This document shows, in pieces, positions 26,744 to 35,681 of a stretch of DNA of 64,000 nucleotides. The number at the start of each line of letters is the position of its first letter. Position 1 is the first letter of the stretch. The notes under the pieces were generated by a model. The model did no database searches and was not told the origin of the DNA. It was given only the letters and a program-made list of their open reading frames with translations. The stretch comes from DATAVB01 sp036267955 (GTDB lineage: Bacteria > Actinomycetota > Actinomycetes > Mycobacteriales > QHCD01), in the NCBI GenBank assembly GCA_036267955.1, contig DATAVB010000164.1, positions 1 through 64,000 on the forward strand, written 5' to 3'. The translations under genes were made by a program, and so were the position numbers.

Positions 26744-29002
26744 TCAGCTCGCCGGATACTGCGGGCCGGCCGGTCCCGGCCAACCCTGCTGCAGGGGCAT
26801 CCCGTACGGCTGTTGCGGCTGACCCATCCCAGGCGGCAGCGCCTGCAGCGGGAATCCGGCCGCGACATGAGCCGCCAACTCCAGCAGAGCGTCCCGGCTG
26901 GACTGACTCAGCTCCGCCAGGTCGACCTCGGCGCCCAACTCCAGGTGCGCGTCATACGGGATCCGGGTCACCGAACGGCACCGGGCCGCGAAGTGACTCT
27001 CCAGCGCATCAATGTTCACGCCGCCGGACTTCGGCCGGACCGAGTTGATCACCGCGAGACTGTTGGCCACCAATTCCGAGTAGCCGTGCGCATCCAGCCA
27101 GTCCAGCGTCGCGCTGGCGCTCCGGGCGCCGTCGACCGATCCCGAGCTGACCACCACAATCTGGTCCGCGAGCGCGAGCACCCCGGCCATCGCCGAGTGC
27201 AACAGGCCGGTGCCGCAGTCGGTCAGCACGACGTTGTAGAACCGCTCCAGCACCCGGGCGACGCGCCGGTAGTCCTCCTCACCGAAGGCCAGCGAAACCG
27301 ACGGGTCGCTCTCCGACGCGAGCACCTCCAACCGGTCCGGCGACTGGGAGGTATAGCGCCGCACGTCGGAGTAGCTCTGGATCTGCTCGGCGTCGTTGAG
27401 CAAGTTGCGTACGGTCGCCGTCGTCTGCAGCGGGATCTTGCCCGAGAGCGTGCCGCGGTCGGGGTTGGCGTCCACCGCGATCACCCGGTCACCGCGCAGC
27501 GATGCGAGGGTCGCGCCGATGCAGACGGTCGAGATGGTCTTGCCGACGCCGCCCTTGAGGCTGATCACGGCGATTCGATAGCAGCCGTGCACCGGCACCG
27601 TCGCCTGTGCGATCAGCTCCCGGCGCCGCTGCTCGGCCCGCGCGTGACCGGGCCGGACCGAGATGGTCGAGACCGCCTTGCGCAGACCGCGCGAGCTCCG
27701 CGATCTGCGGCCGATCAACGCCTCTGCGCTCAGCTCGTCGGTGCCGCCGGGCTGCCCCGGAACGGATGACGGCCCGGCCAGCTGGAACGGTGTCGGCAGT
27801 TGTTCGGCGGGCACCTGCTCACTCGCCGCCCATTGCGGCGGGCCGGCCTGGGCGGGCGTGGTCGGCGCTCCGGGCCGTCGCTGGGCAGCCGCCTGCGGAC
27901 CGGTCGGCGGGCCCGACTGCTGCGCTCCGGCGTCCCACGGCCCGAACGGCGCCGGCTGTGGCGGCGTCGGAGCGGGCCGTGACTGCGGCGACTGGCGTGG
28001 CGGCCGTGACTGTGGCGGCGGCGGCTGGATTGGCGGCGGCTGAGTGGGCGGCCCGGACTGGACGGCAGGGATTCCCCGCTGCCCGGTCTGGTAGGCGTCG
28101 GTCCACACGAACGGCGGCGTCTCCGGCGGCCTGGGTGGCGCCTCCTCGACCGGCCGGGCCGGCGGGGAACTCCGCCCCGGCTGGACCTCGGTCGACTGTG
28201 CAGGCGGCGCGGGTTGCTGCGGCGCGGCCTGCCACTGCTGCTGGTGCGGCGGCGGCTGCGGCGGGTAGGGCTGCTGGGCGTACGGGTACGGCTGTTGGGG
28301 CACCTGCTGCTGCGGCGGTGCCGGCTGGTGCTGTGGGGATGCCTGCTGCGGCGGGAAGGGCGCCGGCGGTTGCTGGACCGAGCCGGGCTGCGGGTGGCCG
28401 GCCTGCAGCCAGGGGGCGCTCGGCTGGCTCGCGATCCACGGTCCCGGAGCAGCCGGCTGGCCGGAAGCGGCCTCCGGCGGCGGGGCCGGAGGCGACCACG
28501 CCACGGGCCGCTGCGGCGGTGACCAGCCGTAGTTGGGCTCGGCCACTGATGCCGCGGGCCAAGCCTGCGGTTCAGCGGCGGCGGCCGCCTCCGATTCCGC
28601 GGAATCGGCCTGTTCGGCCACGGCACCAGGCTGTTGGTCTGAACTGTCCACATCGGACACTGTGTCATCGGAGCGGGACAGGGTCGCACGTACCCCGTCG
28701 GCCGGCAGCACCACCGAGGCGGAACCCCAGGGCGCGTCGGTCGCCAGTGATTCCGGTACGGACGGCGCCGGACCTGCCGGCGGGTTGTGCCAGGCCGGCT
28801 CGGGAACGGCACCGGGCGGCAACCATCCGCCGTTGCTCACCTGCTGCTGCGGCAGGACGGCCGGCGTACCGTTGGGCTCCGACCCGACTTCGTCCGACTT
28901 CGGCTGTTGCGCGTCACCCAACATGCTCTGGAACGCATCCCACCGGGCCACCGCGTCGGCATCCTGCTCGTCCTCGTCGGATTTGCGTCGCCAACGGCTC
29001 AC
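26744..29002 (-). CDS. MinD/ParA-like ATPase with a long proline/glutamine-rich N-terminus
   Basis: 752 residues. Residues 1-470 are low-complexity, Pro/Gln/Ala-rich. From about 490 comes a deviant Walker A MinD/ParA domain (ISLKGGVGKTISTVCIGATLA, then VIAVDANPDRGTLSG, VVLTDCGTGLLHSAM). A short Pro/Gln-rich tail ends the protein. This layout resembles EspI-type ATPases linked to ESX secretion, but no ESX genes are present here. The start is GTG at 29002 behind GGAGGAGGG; the ATG at 29137 has no site and adds a non-conserved leader. No ParB partner nearby. Confidence 0.82.
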   Translation of the reverse strand: MSRWRRKSDEDEQDADAVARWDAFQSMLGDAQQPKSDEVGSEPNGTPAVLPQQQVSNGGWLPPGAVPEPAWHNPPAGPAPSVPESLATDAPWGSASVVLPADGVRATLSRSDDTVSDVDSSDQQPGAVAEQADSAESEAAAAAEPQAWPAASVAEPNYGWSPPQRPVAWSPPAPPPEAASGQPAAPGPWIASQPSAPWLQAGHPQPGSVQQPPAPFPPQQASPQHQPAPPQQQVPQQPYPYAQQPYPPQPPPHQQQWQAAPQQPAPPAQSTEVQPGRSSPPARPVEEAPPRPPETPPFVWTDAYQTGQRGIPAVQSGPPTQPPPIQPPPPQSRPPRQSPQSRPAPTPPQPAPFGPWDAGAQQSGPPTGPQAAAQRRPGAPTTPAQAGPPQWAASEQVPAEQLPTPFQLAGPSSVPGQPGGTDELSAEALIGRRSRSSRGLRKAVSTISVRPGHARAEQRRRELIAQATVPVHGCYRIAVISLKGGVGKTISTVCIGATLASLRGDRVIAVDANPDRGTLSGKIPLQTTATVRNLLNDAEQIQSYSDVRRYTSQSPDRLEVLASESDPSVSLAFGEEDYRRVARVLERFYNVVLTDCGTGLLHSAMAGVLALADQIVVVSSGSVDGARSASATLDWLDAHGYSELVANSLAVINSVRPKSGGVNIDALESHFAARCRSVTRIPYDAHLELGAEVDLAELSQSSRDALLELAAHVAAGFPLQALPPGMGQPQQPYGMPLQQGWPGPAGPQYPAS

Positions 29003-29187
29003 GATGGACCCTCCTCCCTCCGCCGGTCGGGCGCCGCCCACAGCCCTGCGGCGTCCAAATGTGACGGTACCGGCAGGGGCCGGTCCGTGCCCATGAGAAT
29101 GCGGACGAAAAGCCCAGCGATCTTGTGACCGACCCAACTGCGACGGCCGTCAGACTGAGCCGGCGGTCAGACGGTCGAAACGGCTTG

Positions 29188-30228
29188 TCAGTTCAGTCCG
29201 GCGTAGGAGTGCAGGCCGGAGACGACGATGTTCACCACGAAGAAGTTGAAGATCATCGCGGCGAAGCCGACGAGGTTGATGTAGGCCGCCTTCCGGCCCT
29301 TCCACCCCGCGGTGGCGCGGGCGTGCAGGTAGGCGGCGTAGGTGATCCAGGTGATGAGCGCCCAGGTCTCCTTGGGATCCCAGCTCCAGTACTTGCCCCA
29401 TGCGGCCTCGGCCCAGATGGCGCCGCACATGATGCCGAAGGTGTAGATCGGGAAACCAAAGGCGACCGTACGGTAGGCCATCCGATCCAGGCTGGCGGCC
29501 GAGGGCAGCATCGACCCGACCGAGCCGAGCCGGCCGGGCTGCGCGCCGATCGAGGCCAATCGGTCGGCCCGGATCCGTACCAGGTAAAGCAGCGTGCCGA
29601 CCGAGCTGACCATGAAGATGCCAGTGCCGATCGCGGCGGAGCTGACGTGAATGGCCAGCCAGTACGAGTGCAGCGCCGGGACCAGCGGCTCGGCCTTCGC
29701 GTAGAGCACGGTGCCACCGAGGAACATCAGCACGATCACCGGGAAGAGCACGAAGCCGCCGAGGTAGCGCAGGCGCGGCTGGCGGATCAGCACGGTCAGG
29801 AAGGCGACCACGGCGACGAGGCAGGCGACCGAGGTGAACTCGTACATGTTGCCCCACGGCACCCGGTCCACCGCGGCGCCGCGGATCGAGACCGCGGCGG
29901 CGTGCACCAGGACACCGAGGATGAGGAGCGCGACACCGATCCGGCCGAACCGTTCCGCATTCAGCGAATCCCGGGCAGCGGAGTCGGTCGGCGGCGGAGT
30001 GTCGCTCGGCGGGGTCTCGGCCCGCTCGACGCTCGCGGCGCCCTCGACCGGCGCGCCGGCGCCGACGAGGACCTTGGCCGGCGCCTGGGCGGCGGCGCTG
30101 GTACGGGCCACCCGGCCGCGGCGACCAAAGGCGTACTCGCCGCCGAGGCTCACCATCGCCACCGCGTAGGCGACGATCGAGAACGTGTAGAGCGTGTCGG
30201 ACAGATGTGCCAGCGCGGTCGTACCCAA
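29188..30228 (-). CDS. ccsB: Cytochrome c biogenesis protein CcsB (ResC), System II
   Basis: Integral membrane heme handler that with ResB attaches heme to apocytochrome c on the outer face of the membrane. The tryptophan-rich signature WGKYWSWDPKETWALITWI and several helices with conserved histidines are present (NMYEF, YWLAIHVSSA, AYLHARAT). The start is taken as TTG at 30228 (LGTTALAHLSDTLYTFSI) behind GGAGAGGA, 4 bases after the resB stop; an ATG at 30345 lies inside resB. A rare TTG start lowers certainty of the first codon, not of the gene. An Ala/Pro-rich loop lies around residues 45-85. Confidence 0.92.
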   Translation of the reverse strand: MGTTALAHLSDTLYTFSIVAYAVAMVSLGGEYAFGRRGRVARTSAAAQAPAKVLVGAGAPVEGAASVERAETPPSDTPPPTDSAARDSLNAERFGRIGVALLILGVLVHAAAVSIRGAAVDRVPWGNMYEFTSVACLVAVVAFLTVLIRQPRLRYLGGFVLFPVIVLMFLGGTVLYAKAEPLVPALHSYWLAIHVSSAAIGTGIFMVSSVGTLLYLVRIRADRLASIGAQPGRLGSVGSMLPSAASLDRMAYRTVAFGFPIYTFGIMCGAIWAEAAWGKYWSWDPKETWALITWITYAAYLHARATAGWKGRKAAYINLVGFAAMIFNFFVVNIVVSGLHSYAGLN

Positions 30229-30232
30229 GGTC

Positions 30233-31894
30233 TCAGTCCTCTCCGTCTGGCCCGGAGGCCGGGTCACGCAACCGGTCGGTGATCCGACGGAACTCGTCGC
30301 CGAACACGCCGGTATCGGTACGTGCCAGTCCCCCCGCCTCGACAACCGTACGATGCGGGGTTTCCTTTGCCACTGCTGGGGTTGCCGGTTGGTTTGTGGC
30401 CGGCGTGATGCGCAGCCAGAGCCGCCGGCGCCGGATCCGCATCGACAGCAGCAGTCCGATCAGGATGCCGGCCGCCGCGATCAGCACGATCCGCTGCGAT
30501 GGGTCCCTCGAGACCTGCAGGTTCGCCCATTGCTTGTAGCCGGTGAAGGTGATCGCAGTGCCGTCCTTGAGGGTGTACGTCTGATTCACCGAGAGATTCT
30601 TCTTCCCGACCTGCTTCAGCGCGCCGTTGTCGACCTGATCGCGGTCGAGCGAATAGACGGACTGCGGCTGGCCGGTGTCCAGGCCGAGGTTGCCCTCGTA
30701 GACGAAGATCGCGACCTCCGGGTCGGTGGCGTCCGGCCAGGCCGAGGTGAGGACGCCGGCCTGGCTCTCGGCCGCGGTCGGCACGAACAGCCCGTCGATG
30801 CCGATCTGGGTGGGCGACGCGTCCGGCAGTTTGATCGCGCCCTGCGAGGTGAAGGCCGCGTCCTGCGGCAGGAAGGGCGCCGAGACGTTCTTGAAGACGT
30901 GCCCGCCGGCGTCCCGGACGGTGAAGGTCGGCGAGAACCCGTGACCGAGGAGATACAGCCGCAGCCCCTCGATCCGGAGCGGATGATTCGACCGGAGAAC
31001 GTATTTCTTCTCCGGGCCGGAAAGGCCTTCGGTGTAGCTGATGTCGCCGCGGAAATCCGACGCCGTCCCGTCGCTGTCGTAGGTGGCGGTGAATTTGTGC
31101 AGCGTCGTGCAGAACGGCGCGATCGAATTGCCGTGCACCAGTTGGCCGGGGCTGAACGAGTCGTACTGCTGCACGGTGTTACAGAATCCCTGCCCGTCCT
31201 GCACGATGATCGAGCCGCTGTAGCCCCAGAGCCGGCCCGCCGCGACGGCCAACAGCAGCACGGTGAGCGACACGTGGAAGAGCAGGTTTCCGGTTTCGCG
31301 CAGATAACCCTTCTCCGCGGAAACCGTGACCGTGCCGGATTCCTCCTCGCGGGAGATGACCCGCCAACGGCCGCGGCGCAGGGCCGCGACGGCGCGACCG
31401 GCGAGATCGTCGGCGCTCTCGTCGGATTCGTACGAGGTGGATTGCGGGAGCTTGTGAAAATGCCGTGGCGCCTTCGGCGGTTTGGCCCGCAAAGCCCTGG
31501 CGTGCAACCGGATCCGCGGCACGAGACAGCCGATGAGCGAGACGAAAAGCAGAATGTAGATGGCCGCGAACCACGGGGCGCCGAAGACATTGAACAGCGA
31601 CACCTTGTCCATCAGCGGGCCGATGGTCTTGTGCGCCGCGAGATAGGTGTCGACCTTCTGCGGATTCAGCGCGCGCTGCGGCAGCAGCGAGCCGGGCACC
31701 ACGCCGAGGGCCAGCAGGAACAGCAGGACAAGTGCCGTACGCATGCTGGTCAGCCAGCGCCAGGCGCGGATCAGGTTCCGGAATCGCCGCCCGGGCGGCG
31801 GAGTGACCGGCGCCGGTTTGGTGGAGAGGCTGTCGAGAGTGTCGGTGACGACGGCTGCTTTTTCTGGAGCAGTCTTTTCTGGCGACGTCGTCAC
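30233..31894 (-). CDS. resB: Cytochrome c biogenesis protein ResB, System II
   Basis: 553 residues. Three N-terminal helices (around TALVLLFLLALGVVPG, FAAIYILLFVSLIGCLVPRI and LFHVSLTVLLLAVAAGRLWG), a large extracytoplasmic domain with two Cys (QGFCNT and APFCTT), and a final helix before a basic tail. This is the ResB topology. The start is GTG at 31894, overlapping the ccdA stop (GTGA). It works with ccsB to form the heme lyase. Confidence 0.93.
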   Translation of the reverse strand: MTTSPEKTAPEKAAVVTDTLDSLSTKPAPVTPPPGRRFRNLIRAWRWLTSMRTALVLLFLLALGVVPGSLLPQRALNPQKVDTYLAAHKTIGPLMDKVSLFNVFGAPWFAAIYILLFVSLIGCLVPRIRLHARALRAKPPKAPRHFHKLPQSTSYESDESADDLAGRAVAALRRGRWRVISREEESGTVTVSAEKGYLRETGNLLFHVSLTVLLLAVAAGRLWGYSGSIIVQDGQGFCNTVQQYDSFSPGQLVHGNSIAPFCTTLHKFTATYDSDGTASDFRGDISYTEGLSGPEKKYVLRSNHPLRIEGLRLYLLGHGFSPTFTVRDAGGHVFKNVSAPFLPQDAAFTSQGAIKLPDASPTQIGIDGLFVPTAAESQAGVLTSAWPDATDPEVAIFVYEGNLGLDTGQPQSVYSLDRDQVDNGALKQVGKKNLSVNQTYTLKDGTAITFTGYKQWANLQVSRDPSQRIVLIAAAGILIGLLLSMRIRRRRLWLRITPATNQPATPAVAKETPHRTVVEAGGLARTDTGVFGDEFRRITDRLRDPASGPDGED

Positions 31895-32811
31895 AGCAGC
31901 GTCCCGATGCCGCCGTGGCTGCCGACCCAGGCCCGGAAGTAGGTCATGAACTCGTCCCACCAGCCGCCGACGATGACGATGCCGAGGACGACCAGCAGCG
32001 CGCCGCCGAACCGGGTCACCCAGATCGCGTGCCGCCGCACCACGCCGAAGGCCCCGATTACCCACCGGAAGCCGAACGCCGCCAGCACGAACGGAACGCC
32101 CAGGCCGATGCAGTAGGCGACCGACAGGAACGCGCCGCGGCCCGCGCTGGCGCTGGAGAAGGCGAGGGTCTGCACGGCGCCGAGTGTCGGCCCGATGCAG
32201 GGGGTCCAGCCGAGTCCGAAGAGGACGCCGAGCACTGGAGCGCCGAGCAGGCCGGTCTGCGGCAACTTGTGGATGCGGAAGTCCCGCTGCATTCCGGGAA
32301 TCAGGCCGACGAAGGCCAGGCCAAGCAGGATGGTGACCGCGCCGAGCCCGCGTTCGATCGCGTGCTGGTGCACGTACAGCGCCCGGCCGAGGCCGCCGAA
32401 TGCCGCGCCATAGGAGACGAAGACGGCGGTGAAGCCGAGTACGAACAGCGCCGAGCCGGCGAAGGTGCGCCGCCGGCCGCTGTGCCCGGTTCTGGATCGC
32501 CCGCCCCGCGCCCTGGCGACCCGCGCCTTGGGTCGGGCAGCGACCGCGACGCCGCCGGTCGGCTTGGCCGCGCCGGCCGCGGTCGGCTCGACGCCGCTCG
32601 CGTCCCCGTCCGTACGATCAGCGTCGTCCACCGTGGACTGCTCCGAGCCGGCGAGCCCGGTGACGTACGACAGGTAGCCGGGCACCAGCGGCAGCACGCA
32701 GGGCGACAGGAAGCTCACCAGGCCGGCGACCATCGCGACCAGAGCACCGAGGATCAGCGGGCCGTCGGCGACGGTGTGCGCGAAGCTGGCGCCGACCCCA
32801 CCGGCGATCAT
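31891..32811 (-). CDS. ccdA: Thiol-reductant transporter CcdA
   Basis: Membrane electron carrier that passes thiol electrons to ResA for reduction of apocytochrome c. The two catalytic cysteines lie in SFLSPCVLPLVPGYLSYV and GWTPCIGPTLGAVQTLA, each next to a conserved proline. Six helices. An Ala/Arg-rich loop of about 60 residues after helix 1 is an insertion relative to short CcdA proteins, and a TCCACNGTGGA palindrome (32627-32637) encodes part of it. ATG at 32811 overlaps the resA stop. Confidence 0.93.
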   Translation of the reverse strand: MIAGGVGASFAHTVADGPLILGALVAMVAGLVSFLSPCVLPLVPGYLSYVTGLAGSEQSTVDDADRTDGDASGVEPTAAGAAKPTGGVAVAARPKARVARARGGRSRTGHSGRRRTFAGSALFVLGFTAVFVSYGAAFGGLGRALYVHQHAIERGLGAVTILLGLAFVGLIPGMQRDFRIHKLPQTGLLGAPVLGVLFGLGWTPCIGPTLGAVQTLAFSSASAGRGAFLSVAYCIGLGVPFVLAAFGFRWVIGAFGVVRRHAIWVTRFGGALLVVLGIVIVGGWWDEFMTYFRAWVGSHGGIGTLL

Positions 32812-33419
32812 TTCTCCGCCAGCAGCGGCTTGACGACCTTGCTCAGGTCGTTGTCGAGGAGTGGGGTCACGTAGACGCCGGCGACCCGACCCTTGCGGTC
32901 CAGCAGGATCGTGGACGGGATCGCGTTGGGGTTGAAGTTGCGGAACGTCAGCGCGGCGCGGCCCTGCGGATCCCAGAAGTTCGGGTACGTGATGTGCTTC
33001 ATCTTGATGAACTGTTCGGCGTTGCCTTTGTCATCCTTCACATCCACGCCGACAATCTGCAGCCCGCGGGCCTGCTCGGCGGCGTACACCTTCTGCAGGT
33101 CCGGCGCCTCGACCCGGCACGGCGGACACCACTCGCCCCAGAAATTCAGCGCCACCACCTTGCCGCGGTAGTCGCTGAGCTTGGCCGACTTCCCGTCCAG
33201 CAGCGTCCCGGAGAAGGGCGGCGCCTCGTGCCGCTTGCCGGCCGGGATCACCTCGCCCTTCTTGGTGGCGGAGACGAACCGGTACTGGTCGGCCGCGTTC
33301 TGGTCGACCGCGTCGCTGCCGCCGGAGCAGGCGCTGGCCGTCATTATTGTGACGCCGGTAAGCGCCAGCAGCAGTCGGAAGCCTCTGGCGCGTCGGGGAA
33401 GAACAGCAGCGCGGCGCAT
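32808..33419 (-). CDS. resA: Thiol-disulfide oxidoreductase, ResA/TlpA-type lipoprotein
   Basis: 203 residues. Lipoprotein signal with lipobox TASAC at about residue 30, then a thioredoxin fold with active site NFWGEWCPPCRVEAPDL and cis-proline region NAIPSTILLDRKG. It reduces the CxxCH cysteines of apocytochrome c outside the membrane. First gene of the resA-ccdA-resB-ccsB unit. In many actinomycetes this gene directly follows the histidine phosphatase gene; here an opposing HNH gene lies between them. Confidence 0.93.
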   Translation of the reverse strand: MRRAAVLPRRARGFRLLLALTGVTIMTASACSGGSDAVDQNAADQYRFVSATKKGEVIPAGKRHEAPPFSGTLLDGKSAKLSDYRGKVVALNFWGEWCPPCRVEAPDLQKVYAAEQARGLQIVGVDVKDDKGNAEQFIKMKHITYPNFWDPQGRAALTFRNFNPNAIPSTILLDRKGRVAGVYVTPLLDNDLSKVVKPLLAEK

Positions 33420-33628
33420 CGCCGTCCAGTGTGACGCTCGCGCTGTTGATCATTGGCCGCGGGGTCGGCGCGGTGGCAGCTCCGGTCACCTGTTCTGCGA
33501 TTGAATGTCCGGTTTCACGTCTCCGCGGAGGCGCCGCGACGTGCCCGGCATCACGCTTCCGGCCGGTTTCGGGGCGACGCTGTGGATGGACCGGCGGAAT
33601 TGTCGGCCCTCGATGCTGGGGTCGAGGC

Positions 33629-35038
33629 ATGTTGGAAATCGCATCGGAGCCGCCCAGCGCCGCTCCCCCAGACCCGCCCGACTCCAGCGGCCTGTCGCTC
33701 ACCGATCTGGAAGACCAGATCTGCGCGACCGCGGCCAGCCTCGCCGCGCAGACCTGCCGGTGGCTGGAACTTCTGGCCGAGTTCGAGCGCCGCGAAGGCT
33801 GGGCCGGTTGGGGCGTCAAGTCGTGCGCGCACTGGTTGTCGTACCGCTGCTCGATGGGCCCCGGCGCCGCCCGCGAACACATGCGGGTGGCGCGATCGCT
33901 CGCCGAGCTGCCCCTGCTGCGGGCCGCGTTCGGTCGGGGGCAGCTGTCGTACTCCAAGGCCCGCGCCCTGACCCGGATCGCCACGGCCGCGAACGAGGCC
34001 GAGCTCGTCGACCTGGCCCTGACCGCCACCGCGGCGCAGCTGGAGCGGATCGTGCGCGGCTATCAGAAGGCGAACGAGACCGCGCTCCGGTCGTACGAAC
34101 GGCGCCGGCACCGCTGGCACTGGGACGAGGACGGCATGTTGATCGTGCGGGCCCGGCTGATGCCCGAGGAGGGCGCGACCTATCTCGCCGCCCTACGATC
34201 GGCCCAGGCTGCCGCGACCACTCCAGTCGACAACACTCCCGATGAGAAGGCATCGGCCTCCCGCCGACCCGATCCGAACGGGACCGCCGGGGCCGACGCC
34301 CTGGTGATGATGGCCGCCGGGTTCCTGACCAGCGCCGGGAGCGCCGACTGTTCCGGTGATGACCGCACCCTCCTGGTGGTGCACGTCGACGCCGAAACCC
34401 TCGACGGTGGCACCGCGGCTCCGCAGTCGGTCTCGGCCCGGTCGGCGCCGACGAAGCCGCGCATAGTCGGGGTGCCGGATGCCGGCCCGCGTTGCCGGAT
34501 CGAGGGCGGCCCGGGCCTCGCACCGACCACCGCGGCGCGGTTGGCCTGCGACTCGGCGGTGGTGGCGATGCTGCGCGACCGGGACGGGCACGTGCTCGAT
34601 GTGGGCCGCCGGACGCGGCGGATCAACAGCGCACTGCGCCGGGCACTGCGGGCCCGCGACCACGGCTGCCGCTACCCCAGCTGCACGCGGGTCCGATTCC
34701 TCGACGCCCATCACGTCCGGCCGTGGTCCAGCGGCGGCCCGACCGAGCTGGACAACCTGATCCTGCTCTGCTGGCGGCACCACACCCTCGTCCACGAGGG
34801 GCTGGTGTCGGTCAGCGTCACCGCGACCGGCGATTTGCTCTGGAGCCGACCTGACGGCCGACCGGTCCCGTCCGTCTACCTGCATCCCGGCGCGGCTCCG
34901 CAGCCCCCCGGGACGCCGTTCGACCCGGACTCGCTCCGGCCGCGCTGGGCCGGCGAGGAGCTTGACCTGGGTTGGGCCGTCGCCGGGTTGTTGCAACCGT
35001 TCCGACCACAACCGTTCCGACCGCCCAGGGCAGCTTGA
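33629..35038 (+). CDS. DUF222 / HNH endonuclease protein (13E12 repeat family)
   Basis: 469 residues. The N-terminal DUF222 domain covers about 25-330 (ICATAASLAAQTCRWLELLAEF, SYRCSMGPGAAREHMRVARSL, LPLLRAAFGRGQLSYSKARAL). The C-terminal HNH nuclease motif reads CRYPSCTR, FLDAHHVRPWSSGGPT, LDNLILLCWRHHTLVHEG. This family is multicopy in actinomycetes and often behaves as a mobile or repeated gene; its job is unknown. The start is ATG at 33629 with GAGG just before. It runs against its neighbours and separates the hemL-phosphatase pair from resA. Confidence 0.9.
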   Translation: MLEIASEPPSAAPPDPPDSSGLSLTDLEDQICATAASLAAQTCRWLELLAEFERREGWAGWGVKSCAHWLSYRCSMGPGAAREHMRVARSLAELPLLRAAFGRGQLSYSKARALTRIATAANEAELVDLALTATAAQLERIVRGYQKANETALRSYERRRHRWHWDEDGMLIVRARLMPEEGATYLAALRSAQAAATTPVDNTPDEKASASRRPDPNGTAGADALVMMAAGFLTSAGSADCSGDDRTLLVVHVDAETLDGGTAAPQSVSARSAPTKPRIVGVPDAGPRCRIEGGPGLAPTTAARLACDSAVVAMLRDRDGHVLDVGRRTRRINSALRRALRARDHGCRYPSCTRVRFLDAHHVRPWSSGGPTELDNLILLCWRHHTLVHEGLVSVSVTATGDLLWSRPDGRPVPSVYLHPGAAPQPPGTPFDPDSLRPRWAGEELDLGWAVAGLLQPFRPQPFRPPRAA

Positions 35039-35048
35039 CGCCGTCCGG

Positions 35049-35681
35049 TCAGGCGCCCTTGGTCGCGTTGGGCGAGGTCGGCCCGGCCGGCTCGAAGTAG
35101 TCGATCTCGACCAGCTTGTCGTCCTCGTAGACCAGGCTCGTCACGGAGGCCAGGCCGCACTGCCGCTTGCGCGGGTCGTGCCACAGCCGCTTGCCCTCGA
35201 GCTTGAGCCGGGCGGTCCAGATCGCGAGCTGATGGCTGATGCACACCGCCTCGTGACCCATCGCCGCATTGCGCGCCGCCGCGACGGCCTCGAGCATGCG
35301 ATCGGCGATCTCACGGTAGGGCTCGCCCCAGGACGGGCGAAACGGGTTGTACAGCTTCGCCCAGTTGCGCGGGCTCTTCAGCGCCCCGTCGCCGACGCCG
35401 AACCGCTGCCCCTCGAACGCGTTGCTCGGCTCGATCAACCGGCCGTCCAAGGCGACGTCCAGACCTGTCGTGGTGGCCAGCGGCACGGCGGTTTCCTGCG
35501 CGCGCTCCAGCGGGCTGGACACCAGATAGGTGATATCGCGGGTCGATAATTCGCGCGCGGCCTTTTCTGCCATTTCCTTTCCGGCGGCGCTCAAATGGTA
35601 ATTCGGCATCCGTCCATAGAGGATTTTCTCCGGATTCTCGACCTCGCCGTGCCGCAGCAGGTGTACGACAGTCTTGGTCAT
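35049..35681 (-). CDS. Histidine phosphatase family protein
   Basis: 210 residues. Catalytic RHG motif in VVHLLRHGEVENP near residue 10, the second motif in SSPLERAQETA, and the second catalytic His in EAVCISHQLAIW. Members are often named phosphoglycerate mutase, but the actinobacterial copy beside hemL and resA has no proven substrate. Its ATG overlaps the hemL stop, so it is co-expressed with hemL. It ends 10 bases from the convergent HNH gene. Confidence 0.9.
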   Translation of the reverse strand: MTKTVVHLLRHGEVENPEKILYGRMPNYHLSAAGKEMAEKAARELSTRDITYLVSSPLERAQETAVPLATTTGLDVALDGRLIEPSNAFEGQRFGVGDGALKSPRNWAKLYNPFRPSWGEPYREIADRMLEAVAAARNAAMGHEAVCISHQLAIWTARLKLEGKRLWHDPRKRQCGLASVTSLVYEDDKLVEIDYFEPAGPTSPNATKGA

